Shown piece after piece: positions 24,001 to 34,949 of a DNA stretch of 64,000 bases (the first letter of the stretch is position 1; each line of letters starts with the position of its first letter). The position numbers and the translations under genes were made by a program. Source of the stretch: Auanema rhodensis (taxonomy: Eukaryota > Nematoda > Chromadorea > Rhabditida > Rhabditidae); the NCBI GenBank assembly GCA_964057225.1, contig OZ059894.1, forward strand, positions 18,940,476 to 19,004,475. The letters run 5' to 3'. The notes under the pieces were generated by a model. It was not told the DNA's origin, did not search any database, and was given only the letters and a program-made list of their open reading frames with translations.

Positions 24001-24542
24001 TGCACTATACTACATTGAGAAACGCTTAATACAAAAATTAGTTATGATCGTTTGAAAAATGATCCATTAGTGTATGTTGAGTTTCCATGTACACTCAACA
24101 TTGCTTCCAAAAACATTTTGACAAAAATTTTTTCGAAAAATTTCGAAATAATTTAGCAAAAAGTAGATGTTTTTAGATTCCTTTTTTCAAGGCAAAGACG
24201 ATGGACAATGTTATTCAACGAAAAAATTAATTCTTCAGGGTGAAAATCGAGGATATAAGTGTGAACTTATATCAGTTGATATCTCGGTGCATTTTTAAGC
24301 TAGCGCAAATCTGATAACACAGATCGACGCAGCTTAAAAATCCGCATCGAATGCACTATACTACATTGAGAAACGCTTAATACAAAAATTAGTTATGATC
24401 GTTTGAAAAATGATCCATTAGTGTATGTTGAGTTTCCATGTACACTCAACATTGCTTCCAAAAACATTTTGACAAAAATTTTTTCGAAAAATTTCGAAAT
24501 AATTTAGCAAAAAGTAGATGTTTTTAGATTCCTTTTTTCAAG

Positions 24543-25601
24543 GCAAAGACGATGGACAATGTTATTCAACGAAAAAATTAATTCTTCAGGGTGAAAATCG
24601 AGGATATAAGTGTGAACATATATATCAGTTGATATCTCGGTGCATTTTTAAGCTAGCGCAAATCTGATAACACAGATCGACGCAGCTTAAAAATCCGCAT
24701 CGAATGCACTATACTACATTGAGAAACGCTTAATACAAAAATTAGTTATGATCGTTTGAAAAATGATCCATTAGTGTATGTTGAGTTTCCATGTACACTC
24801 AACATTGCTTCCAAAAACATTTTGACAAAAATTTTTTCGAAAAATTTCGAAATAATTTAGCAAAAAGTAGATGTTTTTAGATTCCTTTTTTCAAGGCAAA
24901 GACGATGGACAATGTTATTCAACGAAAAAATTAATTCTTCAGGGTGAAAATCGAGGATATAAGTGTGAACATATATATCAGTTGATATCTCGGTGCATTT
25001 TTAAGCTAGCGCAAATCTGATAACACAGATCGACGCAGCTTAAAAATCCGCATCGAATGCACTATACTACATTGAGAAACGCTTAATACAAAAATTAGTT
25101 ATGATCGTTTGAAAAATGATCCATTAGTGTATGTTGAGTTTCCATGTACACTCAACATTGCTTCCAAAAACATTTTGACAAAAATTTTTTCGAAAAATTT
25201 CGAAATAATTTAGCAAAAAGTAGATGTTTTTAGATTCCTTTTTTCAAGGCAAAGACGATGGACAATGTTATTCAACGAAAAAATTAATTCTTCAGGGTGA
25301 AAATCGAGGATATAAGTGTGAACATATATATCAGTTGATATCTCGGTGCATTTTTAAGCTAGCGCAAATCTGATAACACAGATCGACGCAGCTTAAAAAT
25401 CCGCATCGAATGCACTATACTACAATGAGAAACGCTTAATACAAAAATTATTTATGATCGTTTGAAAAATGATGCATTAGTGTATGTTGAGTTTCCATGT
25501 ACACTCAACATTGCTTCCAAAAACATTTTGACAAAAATTTTTTCGAAAAATTTCAAAATAATTTAGCAAAAAGTAGATGTTTTTAGATTCCTTTTTTCAA
25601 G
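24543..25601. repeat. Three 353-bp monomers with TA expansion in the first dyad
   Basis: Copies 24543, 24896 and 25249 read GAACATATATATCAG instead of GAACTTATATCAG, a net gain of 2 bp. The change breaks the right arm of the p61-82 inverted repeat. Copy 25249 also has TACAATGAG (A at p175) and ATTATTTATG. The change is seen otherwise only in copies 32267 and 32620. Confidence 0.93.
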
Positions 25602-26500
25602 GCAAAGACGATGGACAATGTTATTCAACGAAAAAATTAATTCTTCAGGGTGAAAATCGAGGATATAAGTGTGAACTTATATCAGTTGATATCTCGGTGC
25701 ATTTTTAAGCTAGCGCAAATCTGATAACACAGATCGACGCAGCTTAAAAATCCGCATCGAATGCACTATACTACATTGAGAAACGCTTAATACAAAAATT
25801 AGTTATGATCGTTTGAAAAATGATCCATTAGTGTATGTTGAGTTTCCATGTACACTCAACATTGCTTCCAAAAACATTTTGACAAAAATTTTTTCGAAAA
25901 ATTTCAAAATAATTTAGCAAAAAGTAGATGTTTTTAGATTCCTTTTTTCAAGGCAAAGACGATGGACAATGTTATTCAACGAAAAAATTAATTCTTCAGG
26001 GTGAAAATCGAGGATATAAGTGTGAACTTATATCAGTTGATATCTCGGTGCATTTTTAAGCTAGCGCAAATCTGATAACACAGATCGACGCAGCTTAAAA
26101 ATCCGCATCGAATGCACTATACTACATTGAGAAACGCTTAATACAAAAATTAGTTATGATCGTTTGAAAAATGATGCATTAGTGTATGTTGAGTTTCCAT
26201 GTACACTCAACATTGCTTCCAAAAACATTTTGACAAAAATTTTTTCGAAAAATTTCAAAATAATTTAGCAAAAAGTAGATGTTTTTAGATTCCATTTTTC
26301 AAGGCAAAGACGATGGACAATGTTATTCAACGAAAAAATTAATTCTTCAGGGTAAAATCGAGGATATAAGTGTGAACTTATATCAGTTGATATCTCGGTG
26401 CATTTTTAAGCTAGCGCAAATCTGATAACACAGATCGACGCAGCTTAAAAATCCGCATCGAATGCACTATACTACATTGAGAAACGCTTAATACAAAAAT
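24896..26500. repeat. 1.6-kb segmental duplicate, copy 1 (offset 7371 bp)
   Basis: The series 353, 353, 351, 351, 350 bp with its markers (TA expansion, ATTATTTATG, C then G at p224, tail TTCCATTTTT, missing G at p51) reappears at 32267. The match ends within copy 26304, where p224 is C here and G in 33675. The right limit is approximate. Confidence 0.85.
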
Positions 26501-26653
26501 TAGTTATGATCGTTTGAAAAATGATCCATTAGTGTATGTTGAGTTTCCATGTACACTCAACATTGCTTCCAAAAACATTTTGACAAAAATTTTTTCGAAA
26601 AATTTCGAAATAATTTAGCAAAAAGTAGATGTTTTTAGATTCCTTTTTTCAAG
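26304..26653. repeat. 350-bp monomer lacking G at p51 (1 of 6)
   Basis: Reads CAGGGTAAAATCG instead of CAGGGTGAAAATCG. The same deletion defines copies 27356, 28759, 29811, 33675 and 37184. Apart from 27356 these follow a copy whose tail reads TTCCATTTTTCAAGG; the copy before 27356 reads TTCAATTTTTC. The linkage of tail variant and deletion marks one recombining lineage. Confidence 0.92.
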
Positions 26654-28758
26654 GCAAAGACGATGGACAATGTTATTCAACGAAAAAATTAATTCTTCAG
26701 GGTGAAAATCGAGGATATAAGTGTGAACTTATATCAGTTGATATCTCGGTGCATTTTTAAGCTAGCGCAAATCTGATAACACAGATCGACGCAGCTTAAA
26801 AATCCGCATCGAATGCACTATACTACATTGAGAAACGCTTAATACAAAAATTAGTTATGATCGTTTGAAAAATGATCCATTAGTGTATGTTGAGTTTCCA
26901 TGTACACTCAACATTGCTTCCAAAAACATTTTGACAAAAATTTTTTCGAAAAATTTCAAAATAATTTAGCAAAAAGTAGATGTTTTTAGATTCCTTTTTT
27001 CAAGGCAAAGACGATGGACAATGTTATTCAACGAAAAAATTAATTCTTCAGGGTGAAAATCGAGGATATAAGTGTGAACTTATATCAGTTGATATCTCGG
27101 TGCATTTTTAAGCTAGCGCAAATCTGATAACACAGATCGACGCAGCTTAAAAATCCGCATCGAATGCACTATACTACATTGAGAAACGCTTAATACAAAA
27201 ATTAGTTATGATCGTTTGAAAAATGATGCATTAGTGTATGTTGAGTTTCCATGTACACTCAACATTGCTTCCAAAAACATTTTGACAAAAATTTTTTCGA
27301 AAAATTTCAAAATAATTTAGCAAAAAGTAGATGTTTTTAGATTCAATTTTTCAAGGCAAAGACGATGGACAATGTTATTCAACGAAAAAATTAATTCTTC
27401 AGGGTAAAATCGAGGATATAAGTGTGAACTTATATCAGTTGATATCTCGGTGCATTTTTAAGCTAGCGCAAATCTGATAACACAGATCGACGCAGCTTAA
27501 AAATCCGCATCGAATGCACTATACTACATTGAGAAACGCTTAATACAAAAATTAGTTATGATCGTTTGAAAAATGATCCATTAGTGTATGTTGAGTTTCC
27601 ATGTACACTCAACATTGCTTCCAAAAACATTTTGACAAAAATTTTTTCGAAAAATTTCAAAATAATTTAGCAAAAAATAAATGTTTTTAGATTCCTTTTT
27701 TCAAGGCAAAGACGATGGACAATGTTATTCAACGAAAAAATTGATTCTTCAGGGTGAAAATCGAGGATATAAATGTGAACTTATATCAGTTGATATCTGG
27801 GTGCATTTTTAAGCTAGCGCAAATCTGATAACACAGATCGACGCAGCTTAAAAATCCGCATCGAATGCACTATACTACATTGAGAAACGCTTGATACAGA
27901 AATTAGTTATGATCGTTTGAAAAATGATCCATTAGTGTATGTTGAGTTTCCATGTACACTCAACATTGCTTCCAAAAACATTTTGACAAAAATTTTTTCG
28001 AAAAATTTCAAAATAATTTAGCAAAAAGTAAATGTTTTTAGATTTCTTTTTTCAAGGCAAAGACGATGGACAATGTTATTCAACGAAAAAATTGATTCTT
28101 CAGGGTGAAAATCGAGGATATAAGTGTGAACTTATATCAGTTGATATCTCGGTGCATTTTTAAGCTAGCGCAAATCTGATAACACAGATCGACGCAGCTT
28201 AAAAATCCGCATCGAATGCACTATACTACATTGAGAAACGCTTAATACAAAAATTAGTTATGATCGTTTGAAAAATGATCCATTAGTGTATGTTGAGTTT
28301 CCATGTACACTCAACATTGCTTCCAAAAACATTTTGACAAAAATTTTTTCGAAAAATTTCAAAATAATTTAGCAAAAAGTAGATGTTTTTAGATTCCTTT
28401 TTTCAAGGCAAAGACGATGGACAATGTTATTCAACGAAAAAATTAATTCTTCAGGGTGAAAATCGAGGATATAAGTGTGAACTTATATCAGTTGATATCT
28501 CGGTGCATTTTTAAGCTAGCGCAAATCTGATAACACAGATCGACGCAGCTTAAAAATCCGCATCGAATGCACTATACTACATTGAGAAACGCTTAATACA
28601 AAAATTAGTTATGATCGTTTGAAAAATGATGCATTAGTGTATGTTGAGTTTCCATGTACACTCAACATTGCTTCCAAAAACATTTTGACAAAAATTTTTT
28701 CGAAAAATTTCAAAATAATTTAGCAAAAAGTAGATGTTTTTAGATTCCATTTTTCAAG
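26304..28758. repeat. Seven-monomer block (2455 bp), copy 1
   Basis: Monomer lengths are 350, 351, 351, 350, 351, 351, 351. The two 350-bp copies (26304, 27356) lack G at p51 (AGGGTAAAATCG). Copy 27706 has the rare pair ATAAATGTGAAC and CTTGATACAG. The same lengths and rare bases recur at 28759. Similarity is closest over the first 1.8 kb, and the last two members have diverged or been replaced (p94 C here, G there). Confidence 0.88.
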
Positions 28759-31213
28759 GCAAAGACGATGGACAATGTTATTCAACGAAAAAATTAATTC
28801 TTCAGGGTAAAATCGAGGATATAAGTGTGAACTTATATCAGTTGATATCTCGGTGCATTTTTAAGCTAGCGCAAATCTGATAACACAGATCGACGCAGCT
28901 TAAAAATCCGCATCGAATGCACTATACTACATTGAGAAACGCTTAATACAAAAATTAGTTATGATCGTTTGAAAAATGATCCATTAGTGTATGTTGAGTT
29001 TCCATGTACACTCAACATTGCTTCCAAAAACATTTTGACAAAAATTTTTTCGAAAAATTTCGAAATAATTTAGCAAAAAGTAGATGTTTTTAGATTCCTT
29101 TTTTCAAGGCAAAGACGATGGACAATGTTATTCAACGAAAAAATTAATTCTTCAGGGTGAAAATCGAGGATATAAGTGTGAACTTATATCAGTTGATATC
29201 TCGGTGCATTTTTAAGCTAGCGCAAATCTGATAACACAGATCGACGCAGCTTAAAAATCCGCATCGAATGCACTATACTACATTGAGAAACGCTTAATAC
29301 AAAAATTAGTTATGATCGTTTGAAAAATGATCCATTAGTGTATGTTGAGTTTCCATGTACACTCAACATTGCTTCCAAAAACATTTTGACAAAAATTTTT
29401 TCGAAAAATTTCAAAATAATTTAGCAAAAAGTAGATGTTTTTAGATTCCTTTTTTCAAGGCAAAGACGATGGACAATGTTATTCAACGAAAAAATTAATT
29501 CTTCAGGGTGAAAATCGAGGATATAAGTGTGAACTTATATCAGTTGATATCTCGGTGCATTTTTAAGCTAGCGCAAATCTGATAACACAGATCGACGCAG
29601 CTTAAAAATCCGCATCGAATGCACTATACTACATTGAGAAACGCTTAATACAAAAATTAGTTATGATCGTTTGAAAAATGATGCATTAGTGTATGTTGAG
29701 TTTCCATGTACACTCAACATTGCTTCCAAAAACATTTTGACAAAAATTTTTTCGAAAAATTTCAAAATAATTTAGCAAAAAGTAGATGTTTTTAGATTCC
29801 ATTTTTCAAGGCAAAGACGATGGACAATGTTATTCAACGAAAAAATTAATTCTTCAGGGTAAAATCGAGGATATAAGTGTGAACTTATATCAGTTGATAT
29901 CTCGGTGCATTTTTAAGCTAGCGCAAATCTGATAACACAGATCGACGCAGCTTAAAAATCCGCATCGAATGCACTATACTACATTGAGAAACGCTTAATA
30001 CAAAAATTAGTTATGATCGTTTGAAAAATGATCCATTAGTGTATGTTGAGTTTCCATGTACACTCAACATTGCTTCCAAAAACATTTTGACAAAAATTTT
30101 TTCGAAAAATTTCAAAATAATTTAGCAAAAAATAAATGTTTTTAGATTCCTTTTTTCAAGGCAAAGACGATGGACAATGTTATTCAACGAAAAAATTGAT
30201 TCTTCAGGGTGAAAATCGAGGATATAAATGTGAACTTATATCAGTTGATATCTGGGTGCATTTTTAAGCTAGCGCAAATCTGATAACACAGATCGACGCA
30301 GCTTAAAAATCCGCATCGAATGCACTATACTACATTGAGAAACGCTTGATACAGAAATTAGTTATGATCGTTTGAAAAATGATCCATTAGTGTATGTTGA
30401 GTTTCCATGTACACTCAACATTGCTTCCAAAAACATTTTGACAAAAATTTTTTCGAAAAATTTCAAAATAATTTAGCAAAAAGTAAATGTTTTTAGATTT
30501 CTTTTTTCAAGGCAAAGACGATGGACAATGTTATTCAACGAAAAAATTGATTCTTCAGGGTGAAAATCGAGGATATAAGTGTGAACTTATATCAGTTGAT
30601 ATCTGGGTGCATTTTTAAGCTAGCGCAAATCTGATAACACAGATCGACGCAGCTTAAAAATCCGCATCGAATGCACTATACTACATTGAGAAACGCTTAA
30701 TACAAAAATTAGTTATGATCGTTTGAAAAATGATCCATTAGTGTATGTTGAGTTTCCATGTACACTCAACATTGCTTCCAAAAACATTTTGACAAAAATT
30801 TTTTCGAAAAATTTCAAAATAATTTAGCAAAAAGTAAATGTTTTTAGATTCCTTTTTTCAAGGCAAAGACGATGGACAATGTTATTCAACGAAAAAATTG
30901 ATTCTTCAGGGTGAAAATCGAGGATATAAGTGTGAACTTATATCAGTTGATATCTGGGTGCATTTTTAAGCTAGCGCAAATCTGATAACACAGATCGACG
31001 CAGCTTAAAAATCCGCATCGAATGCACTATACTACATTGAGAAACGCTTAATACAAAAATTAGTTATGATCGTTTGAAAAATGATGCATTAGTGTATGTT
31101 GAGTTTCCATGTACACTCAACATTGCTTCCAAAAACATTTTGACAAAAATTTTTTCGAAAAATTTCAAAATAATTTAGCAAAAAGTAGATGTTTTTAGAT
31201 TCCTTTTTTCAAG
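28759..31213. repeat. Seven-monomer block (2455 bp), copy 2
   Basis: Monomer lengths are 350, 351, 351, 350, 351, 351, 351, with the missing G at p51 in 28759 and 29811. ATAAATGTGAAC with CTTGATACAG appears in copy 30161, exactly as in 27706. It is tandem with copy 1. Confidence 0.88.
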
Positions 31214-31564
31214 GCAAAGACGATGGACAATGTTATTCAACGAAAAAATTAATTCTTCAGGGTGAAAATCGAGGATATAAGTGTGAACTTATATCAGTTG
31301 ATATCTGGGTGCATTTTTAAGCTAGCGCAAATCTGATAACACAGATCTACGCAGCTTAAAAATCCGTATCGAATGCAATATACTACATTGAGAAACGCTT
31401 AATACAAAAATTAGTTATGATCGTTTGAAAAATGATGCATTAGTGTATGTTGAGTTTCCATGTACACTCAACATTGCTTCCAAAAACATTTTGACAAAAA
31501 TTTTTTCGAAAAATTTCAAAATAATTTAGCAAAAAGTAGATGTTTTTTGATTCCTTTTTTCAAG
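31214..31564. repeat. Hybrid monomer joining the marks of copies 22437 and 22788
   Basis: It has CCGTATCG and GCAATATAC (A at p164), otherwise seen only in copy 22437, and the tail TTTTTTGATTCC, otherwise seen only at the end of copy 22788. One monomer length was therefore lost by an unequal exchange between p165 and p334 when the larger block was copied. A private GATCTACG (T at p135) is also present. Confidence 0.85.
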
Positions 31565-32266
31565 GCAAAGACGATGGACAATGTTATTCAACGAAAAAAT
31601 TAATTCTTCAGGGTGAAAATCGAGGATATAAGTGTGAACTTATATCAGTTGATATCTCGGTGCATTTTTAAGCTAGCGCAAATCTGATAACACAGATCGA
31701 CGCAGCTTAAAAATCCGCATCGAATGCACTATACTACATTGAGAAACGCTTAATACAAAAATTAGTTATGATCGTTTGAAAAATGATGCATTAGTGTATG
31801 TTGAGTTTCCATGTACACTCAACATTGCTTCCAAAAACATTTTGACAAACATTTTTTCGAAAAATTTCAAAATAAATTAGCAAAAAGTAGAAGTTTTTAG
31901 ATTCCTTTTTTCAAGGCAAAGACGATGGACAATGTTATTCAACGAAAAAATTAATTCTTCAGGGTGAAAATCGAGGATATAAGTGTGAACTTATATCAGT
32001 TGATATCTCGGTGCATTTTTAAGCTAGCGCAAATCTGATAACACAGATCGACGCAGCTTAAAAATCCGCATCGAATGCACTATACTACATTGAGAAACGC
32101 TTAATACAAAAATTAGTTATGATCGTTTGAAAAATGATCCATTAGTGTATGTTGAGTTTCCATGTACACTCAACATTGCTTCCAAAAACATTTTGACAAA
32201 AATTTTTTCGAAAAATTTCGAAATAATTTAGCAAAAAGTAGATGTTTTTAGATTCCTTTTTTCAAG

Positions 32267-32972
32267 GCAAAGACGATGGACAATGTTATTCAACGAAAAA
32301 ATTAATTCTTCAGGGTGAAAATCGAGGATATAAGTGTGAACATATATATCAGTTGATATCTCGGTGCATTTTTAAGCTAGCGCAAATCTGATAACACAGA
32401 TCGACGCAGCTTAAAAATCCGCATCGAATGCACTATACTACATTGAGAAACGCTTAATACAAAAATTAGTTATGATCGTTTGAAAAATGATCCATTAGTG
32501 TATGTTGAGTTTCCATGTACACTCAACATTGCTTCCAAAAACATTTTGACAAAAATTTTTTCGAAAAATTTCGAAATAATTTAGCAAAAAGTAGATGTTT
32601 TTAGATTCCTTTTTTCAAGGCAAAGACGATGGACAATGTTATTCAACGAAAAAATTAATTCTTCAGGGTGAAAATCGAGGATATAAGTGTGAACATATAT
32701 ATCAGTTGATATCTCGGTGCATTTTTAAGCTAGCGCAAATCTGATAACACAGATCGACGCAGCTTAAAAATCCGCATCGAATGCACTATACTACAATGAG
32801 AAACGCTTAATACAAAAATTATTTATGATCGTTTGAAAAATGATGCATTAGTGTATGTTGAGTTTCCATGTACACTCAACATTGCTTCCAAAAACATTTT
32901 GACAAAAATTTTTTCGAAAAATTTCAAAATAATTTAGCAAAAAGTAGATGTTTTTAGATTCCTTTTTTCAAG
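32267..32972. repeat. Two 353-bp monomers, duplicate of 24896-25601
   Basis: Copies 32267 and 32620 carry the same TA expansion. Copy 32620 also has TACAATGAG and ATTATTTATG exactly as in 25249. The offset is 7371 bp, which is 21 x 351. The match continues through 32973 and 33324 into the 350-bp copy 33675. Confidence 0.93.
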
Positions 32973-33871
32973 GCAAAGACGATGGACAATGTTATTCAAC
33001 GAAAAAATTAATTCTTCAGGGTGAAAATCGAGGATATAAGTGTGAACTTATATCAGTTGATATCTCGGTGCATTTTTAAGCTAGCGCAAATCTGATAACA
33101 CAGATCGACGCAGCTTAAAAATCCGCATCGAATGCACTATACTACATTGAGAAACGCTTAATACAAAAATTAGTTATGATCGTTTGAAAAATGATCCATT
33201 AGTGTATGTTGAGTTTCCATGTACACTCAACATTGCTTCCAAAAACATTTTGACAAAAATTTTTTCGAAAAATTTCAAAATAATTTAGCAAAAAGTAGAT
33301 GTTTTTAGATTCCTTTTTTCAAGGCAAAGACGATGGACAATGTTATTCAACGAAAAAATTAATTCTTCAGGGTGAAAATCGAGGATATAAGTGTGAACTT
33401 ATATCAGTTGATATCTCGGTGCATTTTTAAGCTAGCGCAAATCTGATAACACAGATCGACGCAGCTTAAAAATCCGCATCGAATGCACTATACTACATTG
33501 AGAAACGCTTAATACAAAAATTAGTTATGATCGTTTGAAAAATGATGCATTAGTGTATGTTGAGTTTCCATGTACACTCAACATTGCTTCCAAAAACATT
33601 TTGACAAAAATTTTTTCGAAAAATTTCAAAATAATTTAGCAAAAAGTAGATGTTTTTAGATTCCATTTTTCAAGGCAAAGACGATGGACAATGTTATTCA
33701 ACGAAAAAATTAATTCTTCAGGGTAAAATCGAGGATATAAGTGTGAACTTATATCAGTTGATATCTCGGTGCATTTTTAAGCTAGCGCAAATCTGATAAC
33801 ACAGATCGACGCAGCTTAAAAATCCGCATCGAATGCACTATACTACATTGAGAAACGCTTAATACAAAAAT
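32267..33871. repeat. 1.6-kb segmental duplicate, copy 2 (offset 7371 bp)
   Basis: Copy of 24896-26500. Just upstream, 31214-31915 resembles the 22.4-23.5 kb region at a different offset (8426 bp), so about three monomers were lost from one of the two large duplicates. The right limit is approximate. Confidence 0.85.
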
Positions 33872-34949
33872 TAGTTATGATCGTTTGAAAAATGATGCAT
33901 TAGTGTATGTTGAGTTTCCATGTACACTCAACATTGCTTCCAAAAACATTTTGACAAAAATTTTTTCGAAAAATTTCAAAATAATTTAGCAAAAAGTAGA
34001 TGTTTTTAGATTCCTTTTTTCAAGGCAAAGACGATGGACAACGTTATTCAACGAAAAAATTAATTCTTCAGGGTGAAAATCGAGGATATAAGTGTGAACT
34101 TATATCAGTTGCTATCTCGGTGCATTTTTAAGCTAGCGCAAATCTGATAACACAGATCGACGCAGCTTAAAAATCCGCATCGAATGCACTATACTACATT
34201 GAGAAACGCTTAATACAAAAATTAGTTATGATCGTTTGAAAAATGATGCATTAGTGTATGTTGAGTTTCCATGTACACTCAACATTGCTTCCAAAAACAT
34301 TTTGACAAAAATTTTTTCGAAAAATTTCAAAATAATTTAGCAAAAAGTAGATGTTTTTAGATTCCTTTTTTCAAGGCAAAGACGATGGACAACGTTATTC
34401 AACGAAAAAATTAATTCTTCAGGGTGAAAATCGAGGATATAAGTGTGAACTTATATCAGTTGCTATCTCGGTGCATTTTTAAGCTAGCGCAAATCTGATA
34501 ACACAGATCGACGCAGCTTAAAAATCCGCATCGAATGCACTATACTACATTGAGAAACGCTTAATACAAAAATTAGTTATGATCGTTTGAAAAATGATGC
34601 ATTAGTGTATGTTGAGTTTCCATGTACACTCAACATTGCTTCCAAAAACATTTTGACAAAAATTTTTTCGAAAAATTTCAAAATAAATTAGCAAAAAATA
34701 GATGTTTTTAGATTCCTTTTTTCAAGGCAAAGACGATGGACAATGTTATTCAACGAAAAAATTAATTCTTCAGGGTGAAAATCGAGGATATAAGTGTGAA
34801 CTTATATCAGTTGATATCTCGGTGCATTTTTAAGCTAGCGCAAATCTGATAACACAGATCGACGCAGCTTAAAAATCCGCATCGAATGCACTATACTACA
34901 TTGAGAAACGCTTAATACAAAAATTAGTTATGATCGTTTGAAAAATGAT
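33675..34949. repeat. 1.3-kb segmental duplicate, copy 1 (offset 3509 bp)
   Basis: A 350-bp copy without G at p51, then two copies with AACGTT (C at p18) and GTTGCTATC (C at p88), the second ending with AATAAATTAGC and AATAGATG. The same series starts at 37184. The offset is ten monomers less one base. The match ends where copy 34727 keeps G at p224 and copy 38236 has C. Confidence 0.85.

Larger units (their letters stand above)
21384..34024. repeat. Sub-array C: 36 monomers, first appearance of C at p224
   Basis: Starting with copy 21735, many copies read GATCCATTAG where all earlier copies read GATGCATTAG. Additional marks are TTGATTC (G at p38) with CTGGGTGC (G at p94) in 21384-23138 and about 27.7-31.2 kb, GTAAATG (A at p326), TTTCGAAATAAT (G at p305), and ACAAACATT (C at p286). 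Length variants are concentrated here: five 353-bp and five 350-bp copies. Confidence 0.9.
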
